From Gentiana macrophylla (lineage: Eukaryota; Streptophyta; Magnoliopsida; Gentianales; Gentianaceae): a DNA stretch of 64,000 bases. Below the pieces are notes generated by a model that ran no database searches, was not told the origin of the DNA, and saw only the letters and a list, made by a program, of their open reading frames with translations. Positions within the stretch are counted from its first letter, which is position 1; each line of letters opens with the position of its first letter. The stretch lies in NCBI GenBank assembly GCA_026214975.1, contig CM047810.1, forward strand, positions 93,636,316-93,700,315, given 5' to 3'. This document shows, piece after piece, positions 27,718 to 39,090 of this stretch. Both the position numbers and the translations under genes were made by a program.

Positions 27718-30700
27718 GAGACAGGTTCCACGATTTATATAGTCATAATCGTAATTAAACGATTTAAAGGAGTGGAATTGCATGTAGGTGATATTTTACT
27801 TATTATTATGCATTAATAATTTTTAAATTGCTATGGTTGAAGAGATGGATTGGGGTTGGCATCGTTTACCCGTTAGATCTATTGTAAAACTCATATGAGC
27901 GATGAAAATTCGTTCATATGAGTATAGAAAATATGTAATTTATGTATTATTGCAATTTTAATTTCCAGAAAATAGATCTGTACATTAGCTGTTTAGTCTT
28001 TTCGTTTTTCCCGTTGTTTGAGCCGTTAAAACGAAGATCCCTCCGGTCAGAATCAAGATTGGAAGTTTATGAACAATCCCATAAATTTTGGTGTCGATCA
28101 GAGTCCGTTTTGGTTTCCGTTCGTTGCTGCGAAGTGGCTGCTGTAACAGAAAAACGCAGGATTCACAGAAACCCTAACTGTGACTTCTTCGATTTTCTGG
28201 GAACAATTGGACCGTTCAAATTAAAATCCGACCGGTCAGATCGATAATAATGGAGTTTTGGACGTGAGATAAAATTTTCAGGACGATCGGGATTCATCTT
28301 CATCCCCGATCGATCTCGGAAGTATATGATGCGCTGCTGTGAGAGTCTGTTTCAGCAGCAAGTTGGGCGGCTCACTGAGGAAGATTGACAAGTCAAAGCT
28401 CCGATCCGACCGTCCATCTCGAAGTCCGAAGAATGAAGATCAGATCTGGAAAGTTTCATCCCGATCCAAGTTCGTTTGATATGCCGATCGTCGAAGATTC
28501 TTAACAGCTGCAGATTAGGGTTTTTTTAATTTATTTTGAATAGATTAATTACGGGGTGCCAACGGTCCATCTCAAGGTGTTTATTTTCCGCACTAGTATA
28601 CATGTGTAGATTGTATGAGTAGAACCGGAAAATTGCCATGACATGCATCATATCATGAATTCCACTCCATATGCATACATGTAGAAATTAATTCGAGGAA
28701 TTAGTTAGGCATGTATAAAACACGCGATTAGTTTTAATTAATTGTTTGATATTAATTAGAAACTAATTAGGTAAAAACCGAGGAATACGGGTTTTTCAAT
28801 CGTCGAGGTTGGGTGATGGATTCTCGGTGAATCCCACTCTGCGAAAGCATAAGGAGTAAAATCCGAAACCTCGTGGTTAAGGTGTTGGATTCTCGGTGAA
28901 TTCCACCTTACCTAAGGCGAGATTACGTTTTTGTTCCGTAGTGTCTACATGAAAGTTTGATGTTTAAGGATTGGATAATCACGGGCAAACAGGTTGAAAG
29001 TGGTTTAACCACGGTTGGGTGGTCAACGGTAGCTACGGCTCAATCGACTTCACCTCCACGTGTGGCGTTTGCGAAGTGCAGCAATCTTCGAGTCATCCGA
29101 AGAGCCACTACGGCTCAACGGACCTCTCTAGCCTTGACCCGTCCGGCGGCCACATATGTTCTAACGAATAGGTCGGGTGGGCTAGCCCACATAACCGACA
29201 ACATTCGGGCCTATGATTTATTGTTCCTTAATGTAACATCAAGTCCAAAAACGTGATCGATAAACCCAGCACTTTTTTTCAAAATATTGAGTGGGAGCGG
29301 GAGGCGACGGCCGACCCCACGGCCTCTTGTTGACACAAGTAACGTGAGAGAATGGTGACGCCTCGTGCCGGCTCGGGACCGGCCTCCTAAGGAAGGCCTT
29401 CACCGCTATCAAAATTCAAGGCTTGGTCTCCGAAAGGATAGGATTTTGGGTACTCGTCGGGTCTTGACCGACCACTAAAGCGGCACACTCGGGGTCTACC
29501 TAAAAACTGAGACAGTGAGGTCACACTCATAAAGGGTATTTTTCAAGTACCTTGGCTGAAAAGGAAAGGTGATTGAAGATCACAAATGAGATGTTCGATT
29601 CTCAATCGATCTTCAATATTAATCGAAACCTCTTTGACCTACCCTAAGGCGGACTTTGAGGCGTTAGATTAAATCCTTGGAGCAGTAGGATAGACTATAA
29701 GTACTTAGTTTATGTTCTAAAATTTTAGTAGTGTATGATTTGGATTTATTTTACATCAATTTTATTTACAATCATATATATATATCTCTCAGGTGCTAGG
29801 CGCTAGTGTAAAATTGACTAGTAATGACTTCGTTGAAAAGTGGTAAGTAACTAGAGCGTTGTATTTATTAATCTCACATGCGATTAATTTTTTTGGAAGA
29901 GATATTTATCTTGAAGCCTTCAAAACTTAAGTGGCGTAAATAGGCATGTCACTACTTTGTCACTCGTGTGAGCGAGAGACAACCATAGTTAGTTTGAAAG
30001 ATGATTGGGGCGATAAAATTCTTCTAGTGAATTTTAATTGTGTAGTGTCTACACGAGAAATTTTCTAATAGAAAAATTGGAGAATCATCGATTAAAGTAT
30101 CGCTAGTTAGGCGGTATTTGGAACCGATAAACTAGTGGGAGCTTTTATCTTATGATTTTTCGATTTATTAGAAAATTAGTCCCCACTGGTAACGCTTTCA
30201 TTAGACATCCACAGTTCACGAGTAGTGTCTACTCAAGCGAATCGCTAGTTCAAGACTATTTCCTTTTAAGGAAAGTCAAGAATGGGAAAGAATGTCTACA
30301 AGTGTTAATCATCTAAACTAAGATTGAGGCTAAACCGAAATATTAATTAAAGAAAGTATAGGATAAGGAAAGTGATTTGGATCACTAACCAATGAATCCT
30401 TGGCAATTTTCTTAACCGAGTAACTCGATTCGGGAGCTAAGTTCTTTGGAAGAGCGAGAGAGCTTTGCATTAACGATTAATAGAGTTGTTTGGCTATAAT
30501 AGTGGGAGTGATATAAGGAAATGAATTTGGATTCTATCCTTGAATATCACAGAAAAATTTATTTTTACATTTCTGAATTCGTTGAAACAAATGGATTCAC
30601 TTTCATCTCGATAATCTGATTTGCCTTAAACAAAGTGAAGATGACATTTGTAGTACGAATCGTGACTCGGACTTTTGTTTGATAAAGACAGAACCACTAA

Positions 30701-33205
30701 GAAAAAGTGAATAGGTATGTGTAACACATCTAAAACTATTAAAGGTAAAAGGTTTCGTATTAAGATAAACGACCCTTCAATATCTATTAATTAGTGCATA
30801 TATCCTAGAGACAAGACACCTTGTGGCTAAGGGTGATTCCTATCTCCGAGTCTTGGAACACTATCTCAAAGGAACAATGACTAAGTTTCCTTTCAATCGG
30901 GAAAGGGTAATAGATTTGAAGGGTAACATAGCTTGTTCACCATGACCTTGAGTGGTCTAGTGAGAGATACAAGCTAGTGGGAGTTTTTGAGTGGTGACAT
31001 TTTGTGTCGATAACTACTCAAAGCGTGATTTAGTTTATCAAAAAAGAATACAGGAGGAGAGTCTCGATTTTAGCGAGAGAATAGAGTATTCCATGCTCGA
31101 AATAGGCTACCGCATAGTCTTGGGACTGCTTTGCTCGGCTTGCCTCTAGTGGAATGTTTCTCGAGGAAGAAACCATAGACTTGCTGATATAGTTATTAAT
31201 GTGCTACAATACCTTTGTTAAACTCGATTAAGATAATTGGTTGCAAAATAACGGTTAACATTATTATGTAAACCGAGAAGTCTACCTAAAAGATGCCGGT
31301 GTATTTATGGATAATGAGTGAATTCGGTTCACACCACTTCCATAAATGTAGGCATTTAGCATTTAATGCTTGAAGGTAGGATTTGGAGATTTTGCGCATA
31401 CGTTCGATTGTATTTGTTCGTGAAATATCTTAATGAGACGAGTGAAGGTTGATTATAAGATTCTTGAGATCGAAAGTGGCGGTTGAGCTGTCACAAGCCT
31501 TACGATAGAATCTATAAATGTGACCTTAAACCTTGGAGTACGGTTACCCAAAGGTAGTTACTATATGATTTAATCAGACCACGTCCAACATCGGTTGTTG
31601 GTGATTACATTAATAAATACTACTAGATCAGGATGTCAATCCACCACGCAGTGGGAGTATGGTTTAACCATTGACCCATTGTGGTTTTGTGGACTTTACG
31701 GTCTGCTGGGGTGATTGACAACCTATGGCTCTTAGTGGGTTGTATAGGATTACGATCATAGAGGTTGGTTTGATGGCCTTTAACCTGTAAATGGAGTTTT
31801 TGTACTCGGTTTTGTTGATCTATTGTAGAACCACTGAGTGTCTGGGCCAGAGTGGGAGCAATTGGATCTACATAGAAAAGAGTCGAATGAATAGGAAAGT
31901 TTAAACTTTCAGTAAGCAAAAGGTGAGTGGTCAGGGTGATTCACGACAAGTAGAGAGTTAACCGGACCTTGAGCTCTCTCACCACTCGGTCTTGCTAGAT
32001 TTCGTTAGAAAGTAGAAAATAGGGGTGATTCCTGAGACTTTCTTGCCGAACAACGGAATGAATTCATCGAGAATAGAAGGGTTTTTAGTGAGAATGAATA
32101 ACGGATTCGTTACAAAGCGGAAGATAGGGTGATTCCCTAAGACCTTTTTGCGAGACTAACGATATCTTAATTCATTCAGAAAGAACCTTTGGTAGGAGGC
32201 TGCGCCATGGCTTATATCCTTTGTGGATTTAAGAGAACCTCTCGGTCATTTAAAAGTCACATGTTTTAAGATATGTGGACTTGACCAAAATATTGATAAG
32301 TTTTTCGTAGGACTGGATATCAATATTGGTAAAGTAGTAGCATTAGTGTTCATAAATGATAACACTAAAACGGTTGGAAACAACATGGGTGTGCTATCTG
32401 AAGTCGGAAACTGACACGCCAAGATTCTCTGGATGAGAGAATTGGACTATGTTCTAAGAATCTGATTCGGTCAAATTCACGAGAATGAGTCATTGGCTAT
32501 CCCACCGATCTTATTGAATAAGATGATTATGCATACATGGTTGCAGCATTCATCGAGAGTTGTCCTACCCTACCTCTCAAGAATGATTCTCTAAATCTTC
32601 GGATAAAGAGAAAATGGGATAGAGTCTCTCTGGGATAAGGGCAAGTCAGCTTAAAACGAGTCAATTGCAGTTGAATCTTGGATTCAAGCAATAAGTAGCG
32701 GTTTAGTACGTCCTCAAGTATCGTTAGAGAACGAGGAATCATATGCTCGTATATTCAGGTGCAAACTTGAATATGGTTGACTTATCGATTACGACTTGTA
32801 GTCGATTAAGGATGATCATTAAGTTGATCTCGGGCTCAGTGTTTACTCATAGTGCTTAGAATTTCCTTTTTGAGTGCGGGAGTAATTCCAGTCGATAAGC
32901 CGATATCACTTCATCGTGAAAGCAGTGAAGAGATAGCTTAGAAGGATCTTCTCGGTCATAAAGAGTCAAAAGCATATTGAGAGAAGTACCGCTTTGATTG
33001 GAAGGACCGGCTACGTTTCGATCCTAAAGATCGTCTCGGTCGACAACCAAAGCGATCGGTGTACCAAGTCGAGTGCTTGGAGGGTGCGGCATTGATGGAT
33101 ATGTCTCATCCGCTTTTAGAGCAAGTGGGAGAGTGTTGTGAATAAGATGAGAAAGGGTGTGCTCTAAAAACAATCGTTACTTGTCATTTCGTGCAAGTGG
33201 GAGAT
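27718..33205 (+). other. Internal region of the LARD-like element, no recognisable coding
   Basis: It begins with TGTGGTATCAGAG (primer binding, tRNA-Met type). Short open frames (for example 27942-28247 and 28957-29256) match nothing I know. The word AGTGGGAG occurs eight times, the last one being the polypurine tract itself. A TGGATTCTCGGTGAAT phrase is duplicated near 28818 and 28886. GGTGATTCCT-like phrases recur near 30830, 32024 and 32132. These recurrent phrases suggest the region was built by internal duplication or from degraded polyprotein pieces. Confidence 0.8.
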
Positions 33206-34906
33206 TGTTAGATGTAGTGCCGAAAGACAATTTGAGTAATTGTTTTTAATAATGGATGAGCAGAATTTATCTCACCTTATTACTTGCTTTGTGCTTGTAA
33301 AGTAATACAACTTGCAAACCCTAAGTATATCGGTATGTAACCGCTTAACTCGGTGTATGGCATGCACGTGAGGATTGAGTTAGTGGTGATATACTTAAAG
33401 CTGTTAGTCCGTGGTGAACTTAATCGAGTTTAGGGTCTCTTGATTAAAACACCAATAATGCTTTGAGAACACCTTAGGGTGTGATAGTCTTATCCGGACT
33501 ATCGGTAGAGGGTACTACGTGGGGCATTTATATATGATGGCATTCATATAGGATTTGGACCGATTTGATCTCGAATTTCTCGATATAATTCCGTAATCGA
33601 GGAATCTTATTAAATCATTAGATGATCATATATGGATCAACCTTAATCTGAGGTGATCACGAGTCTTTGCTTGTGTCCGGGGTAGTGTTTGATGTGTTAG
33701 TTACGGTTCACTTAAATATGTGTTCCAAGCCACTTCTCATTGGCACTATCTCCGGATGAGTGAGTAGTTCGATTTTCACGAGACATGGAATCCATTCCTT
33801 CCTGCGGGAAGTAGAGAGCGATCCCTTATTTGTTAGCCCTAAGAAAGTGATCGATCCCGGAGTTCACATTTGACTAATTGATCACTAGTCGAGATATGTG
33901 TACTAATTGATCATCAGGGGTTAATGGTAAATAAGGATAAGATATTCGAGTCGGGTTCACGGAGACTCCCTTTCGAGAATGGGCTGATCTATGGAGGGTT
34001 AATCCGTATGTAGTGATTATATCAATGGACGCTTATTCACTACATGGGTTGAGTATAAGTATATATCTATAATCGGTAGAGTTCGGTTTCGGGTTTATGG
34101 TGGCGTAATCCCGGAATTAATAATTAATGTACTTATTACATTCGACGAATAATTAATTATTGGAGCTCTTGGTTATAGGTCCATGGTCCCGATGTGGCTT
34201 ACGTAATTCGGACTAGTAATCTTGTTATTTGGGCCTCATTGATAATTAATTTGGTGGGCTAATTAATTGATATGCATGGATATTATTTAGTTGGGCTAAA
34301 TAATATAATACACATAAAAGACATTTTATGTGGGCTAAAACCCTAGGGAGGTGGCGCCATTTTGGTTCTCTTTTAGCACAAGAATTGATTTTCTTGTGTT
34401 ATGGAAAATAAAAGATATTCTTGTTATGTGATTGGTTGGATGACTTGTTATTTGATTTCTATTGGTCAATACATGTCACAATTAGTCATTAAGGAAAATA
34501 TCTTTTATTTTGTTTAATTAATTATTTATATAATTAATTAATACTTGGAGACCAGGATTTACTCTCTATAAAAGGAGAGTTATTCCAGGATATGGGTAAG
34601 TGAAAATTTCGACCACCATCATTAAAAAGAGAGAAAAAATTGTTTTCTCATCTAGGGTTTTTTAGAGGAAGAAGTTTTTCTTCGTGTTGCATATCAAGGA
34701 GGTTTGTGTATCAAGAAGGGTGTCCACCAACCGCCGTTTGGAGAACACATCGGAAGATCTTGGCATCTCTTCTCGTTATTGGTAACATGATCTTAACCCC
34801 CTTGTAGTAGTTTAAGTCCTTTAATTATGTATTATGATATATAAATCGTGATCCATCCGCTGCGCAAAGATCTAATTCGTTTAGATCTAAGAACCTGCAT
34901 CCTTCA
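33206..34906 (+). repeat. 3' LTR of the LARD-like element
   Basis: 1701 bp, begins TGTTAGATGTAGTGCCG directly after the polypurine tract and ends CCTTCA before TSD CTTTC. It differs from the left LTR mainly in short clusters (see findings). Confidence 0.93.
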
Positions 34907-34911
34907 CTTTC

Positions 34912-35589
34912 TACAATACATTTCTGTTCAGGTGTGCTGACACATGATGTCTGATGTATAATGCCATGCTGATCATAGAGAGCTGTGAGTTGAAACTCAT
35001 CTCCATTATCAGACCCAATCACTTTAATAATTTTATGGAGCTGAGTAGAAACAAATTGAACAAAAGGTTTAACAAGTTCAGAGGCTTTAGATTTGTGCCT
35101 CATAAGAAAAACCCAAGTGAACCTAGAAAAATCATCCATAATAGTTAGAATTTTTTTTTGTCCATTTACAGTGTGGTGCCTCAAAGCGCCCCAAATATCC
35201 ATATGAACAAGATAAAAAGTAGCATTAACAGTAATAGTACTCAAGGGAAAAAGGGTTTTTCTTTGGTTTTTCCATAAGGCAAACATAACAGAGATCATGC
35301 TCACAAAATTTAACACCAGCAGACTTAGAACTGTAACTTGCAGTCTCTTATCTAGTAGATGTCCTAGTCTATAGTTCCGTAAAAAGGAATCATCTAGTCT
35401 GTCGGACAAAGTATTATTTTCTATAGCATTAACAACATAAATTTTGACTGGTTGATCTAAGACATAGAGTCATCTTTGCAACTCAGCTGAACCAATCACT
35501 TTATTGTTTCTTGTCTTGCAAAACACACTTGTTAGTAGAAAAAACAGCTGCAAGTGTAATCTGCTTTCAAGTTAGTAGAAAAAACACAC
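34912..35589 (-). pseudogene. Outer Copia: protease end, pre-integrase and integrase segment
   Basis: The frame at 35409-34912 encodes a pre-integrase-like LRNYRLGHLLDK, then the integrase core with VHMDIWGALRHHTVNGQKK, ILTIMDDFSRFTWVFLM (second catalytic Asp region) and VIGSDNGDEFQ. Frames to the right (35410-35589) hold the broken protease C-terminal part. At its right edge a 16-bp GTTAGTAGAAAAAACA unit is duplicated around about 24 bp of sequence matching the plus-strand Copia LTR. The segment ends at TSD AATGTG (35590-35595). Confidence 0.85.
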
Positions 35590-35595
35590 AATGTG

Positions 35596-36343
35596 CTTCT
35601 TCAAGTGTAATTTGCTTTCAAGTTACATCAAGTTTACTCACTTGAAGACCCCAAGCTGCTGATCATATCATCCTGATCAAGCTGCTGAAAGCTGAATCAC
35701 TTACTTTATTCAAACTTTCTTTTACAAGGAATCTGCTGAAGATAGTGAAGCACATTTGTGTGTCAATGACTGTTGTTTGTGGTGGAGCTGGTGAAGAGGC
35801 AATCCTACCCTTCAAGGACCAGTGGAAGACTTTGGAGCAGCAATTCCACCTGTTCCAAGTGTTCAGTTTGTGAAGCCATAGTTATTGGTGAAGGACAAGC
35901 AACTTAGGGATTTTTGTAATTGCTACCTCAAGAATCTCTGGTGAATTACCTCCAACATCATAGGAGAAGAGTGGACTGATAGGATTACACCACCTGGAAC
36001 CACTATAAAAATTGCCTACTTACTTTCTGCATTTATATTCTGCACTTAGTATATTTAGCACATTAACCTACTGAACTAGCAACTGAATCACACACATACA
36101 CTACTGAGTATCTAATACTTGGTATCATATTTTAACAACAAGTAATAAGGCTTAATTTAAATATATTCTGCTGCAACAAATTCAGTAAAGTCAATAGTCG
36201 ATGAGACTCGATACGATCAATGAGACTCATCGAGCATCGCAGATTTCTTGAAGTTCTTGAATTTGTTAATTCCAAAAGTTTTAAGTGTTAAGTTTATTCA
36301 GCCCCCCTCTAAACTTAACCAAAGCCTTTTCAAGGGACCAACA
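35596..36343 (+). repeat. 5' LTR of the plus-strand Copia, 5'-truncated
   Basis: 748 bp beginning CTTCTTCAAGTG and ending GGGACCAACA. It matches 47743-48484. About 930 bp that should precede it, including the TGTTGG end, are absent. The TSD copy abuts the truncation point directly. Confidence 0.9.
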
Positions 36344-36450
36344 ATTGGTATCGGAGGCGTGATTTACATCGCTCAAGTAATCCTACTTGTTGTGCTTGTG
36401 AAAATACTTTGAAAACTTTTTCAAGTTTCTGATTTTCAAAGCTTTGCATC

Positions 36451-37560
36451 ATGGATAACACCCAGTATGCTAGAACAATGTTGATGTGTTCTTCAGATCG
36501 TTTTGATGAGTATAAATGTCGTATGTAGGCTTATCTAGCTGTAACACATGATGAAATGATGGATGTGCTGACTGATGGACCACTGGAAATCACAAAAGCC
36601 ATAAATGTGGATAATGAAACTCAGTACATTCCAAAGCCAAAAAGAGAATGGATTACTGAAGATAGAAAAAGAGCAAACCTCAACAATATTGCTATTGATA
36701 TCATATACAGAACCTTGGAATGACAATATGTACATGAAAGTGAAAGATTGCAAGACTGCAAAAGAACTTTGGGATAAGTTCTTTGTTAATCTCTGTGAAG
36801 GCACTGATGCTATCAAGAAGAATAAGATCAGTGTGGCAAAGAAGAAGTTTCAGGAGTTCAAAATGAAACCAAATGAAACTATCGAACAAATGGAGTCAAG
36901 ATTCAATGCAATCATGGATGAGCTCACTCTACTCAGTGTGAAGTACTCACAGGAAGAAATCAATTCAAAAATCTTGGAAGCATTACCTGCAAAAGAAGTT
37001 TGGGAGATGAAGGTGACTGCCATAGAAGAAATGAGGAGTTTGCATGCAGAAGACACCTTCAAATTATTTTCAGACCTCAAGGCATATGAATTCAGTAAGA
37101 AACTTGTACCTGAGACAGAAAAAGAAGAACCAAAAACTACTGCATTGGCTGCTACACATCAAGAAGAAACATCAGTAGCCCAAGATGATCGACTGGATGA
37201 GATGCAAGAGCAAATTGCCCTACTGAGCAAGAAAATCAGAATGATGAAAACAACAAAGGGTTCTCCAAGAAATTTCACAAAGAAATTTAGTGAAAAGAAG
37301 AAGGAAGAATCCAAGAAAGATAATGATTATTTGTGCTATCATTGCAAGAAACCAGGACACTTCAAACCTGATCGTCTGAATTAAAAGCAGAAAAGGAATC
37401 GATTATCTTTGCTTCAATTGCAAGAAACCTGGACATTTTAGACCTGATTGTCCAGACCTACTGAAGAGCAAGAGCCAACAAAGAAGATTTGGCAAGAAGG
37501 CTATGGTTGCTGAAGATGAATCGGGATATGAAGTAGAATCAGAAAGGGAAATGAATCGAT
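36451..37560 (+). pseudogene. Plus-strand Copia gag (capsid and two zinc knuckles)
   Basis: ATG at 36451 (MDNTQYARTM). The UBN2-type capsid domain is readable from 36605 (MKVKDCKTAKELWDKFFVNL; PNETIEQMESRFNAIMDELT; ILEALPAKEVWEMK). Two CCHC knuckles follow: CYHCKKPGHF (about 37336) and CFNCKKPGHF (about 37418). Breaks: TAG at about 36526 in a CAG-type position, a frameshift near 36700-36715, and a frameshift between the knuckles near 37375-37400. The doubled knuckle looks like a recent local duplication. Confidence 0.85.
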
Positions 37561-39090
37561 GATCCGCACTTATTCTTGATATGGATGATTATGCTTTAAT
37601 GGCAACTATGTATGAAACAGAGGAGGTATACAATTTCAGTATCTATTAACACTCCTGCTGAAAGTGATCGTGAATCAACTTGTGGTTCAAATCCTAAAAA
37701 TTCTGACAATGAAGAAACTTTGGATGCCATCCTTAATCAACCGAGGATAATACAACCTGGTTATGAGATTGTGAAGGCTGAAAAAGAAGCTCTTCAATCA
37801 GAAGTTGAAAGATTAAAAGCTGAATTAAGAGTTCTCAAGGGTAAGGAAAAAGAAGTTGGACATAATGAACATAAGTCTGCTATACATTCAGTAGCTGCTG
37901 AATCTGCTGAACAATCTTGTTCCTCCACTGCATTCAAATCTGGAAAGCCTTATGGTGATAGAACATGGCTTGGATTTGGAACTCAACAATCCAATAAGAG
38001 TGGATCCAGTAAGGTTCTTGAACCCAGCACTGCAGGTGGTCGTAAGTTTGTGCCTGTACAAGATCCAACTCCCAAAAGGGTTGCTGAGGTAGTAAAGCCT
38101 ACTGAGAAAGCTTTAAGGAAGCAAAATCAGAAGTCAAAAAGGTCAACAGTTCCTAACAAAAAGAACAAATCTAAAGGTAGGTCTACTGTACCTTCTAGAC
38201 CTGCTGATAGCAGACCTGCTACCAAGTCTGTTGGACCACAAAAGAATAAAAATCAGAAATATTCCAAGGATAAGAATCCTAAACCTAAAAATGTCAATCA
38301 TTCTAGGGATATTTATCTCAGGGGGAAAGGTAGAATGTTCCCAACTGATGATGAATGGAATATTCCTGCCCCCATTGCTAGAAACAACAGATATAACCAT
38401 ACTGCTAGGGTAAAACCTCAGCAATGGAATCAGCAGAGGACTCAACAGAGGACTTATATAAGACCTCAGCTGAGACCTCAGTAGACTCCATATTACAAGA
38501 CTGTTTCTATCAGACAGCAAACCTATGGTTATCTTAGTGCTTCTAACAAAAGAAATCACTCCAAATAGCACTATATACCAAAAGGCCAGAAAGCATATGT
38601 GAATCCTGCACAACCAAATGTTAAACCTTATGGATGTGTGGAATACAAGTATGAACAAAAGTATGATACCTTTCAAAGAAGACCTTATGGAAATTTGCCA
38701 AGGGTCATGCTTGCCACTGACCACTATGGACCCAAACAGTTTTGGGTACCTAAAATGCATTAACTTTGTTTTGTAGGGTGTCTGGTACTTTGACAGTGGA
38801 TGTTCCAGACATATGACAAAGAATAAGCACTGTCTGTCAAACTTTGTGGCAAATGATGGTCCAAGAGTGAATTTTGGCAACAAGAACACACCAGGATACA
38901 CAAGAGGATATGGCACACTTGTGAGAAATGGATTAACAATCAGGAATGTTGCATATGTGGAAGTACTGGACTACAACTACTGAGCACTGGACAATTTTGT
39001 GACATGGGCTACAAGGTCATTTTTGACAAGGGCACCTGTATTGTCATCAGTGAAAGAGGTGATCAAGTTGTGTTAGCTGGATGAAGGCAA
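37561..39090 (+). pseudogene. Plus-strand Copia linker and aspartic protease
   Basis: A charged, Lys/Pro/Ser-rich linker with a short coiled coil (about 37770-37860, EALQSEVERLKAELRVL) runs to a TAG at 38482, where CAGCAG has apparently become CAGTAG. The protease follows with VWYFDSGCSRHMTKNK (about 38780-38825), the D-S/T-G catalytic triplet of Copia elements. A frameshift lies near 38960, and a TGA near 39082 ends the pre-integrase start. Confidence 0.8.

Larger units (their letters stand above)
25990..34906 (+). mobile_element. Non-coding LTR retrotransposon (LARD-like), nested in the outer Copia
   Basis: LTRs at 25990-27717 and 33206-34906 are nearly identical apart from clustered small differences. 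Both begin TGTTAGATGTAG and end CATCCTTCA. The 5-bp direct repeat CTTTC flanks the element (25985-25989, 34907-34911). A primer-binding-like TGGTATCAGAGA follows the left LTR (27720-27731). A polypurine AAGTGGGAGAT precedes the right LTR (33195-33205). The 5.5-kb internal region has no gag or pol frame that I can recognise, which fits a large retrotransposon derivative mobilised in trans. A solo LTR of the same family lies at 23535-25320. Confidence 0.92.

Noticed and set aside
27719..27735. tRNA gene at TGGTATCAGAG
   Set aside because: It is the primer-binding site complementary to a tRNA 3' end, directly after an LTR; no tRNA fold.
27942..29256. Two open frames of about 100 residues in the LARD interior taken as a gag remnant
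   Set aside because: No capsid, knuckle or protease motif; composition like the surrounding non-coding DNA.
38143..38916. 257-residue minus-strand open frame
   Set aside because: Antisense shadow of the Copia linker/protease region; low-complexity hydrophobic translation, no domain.
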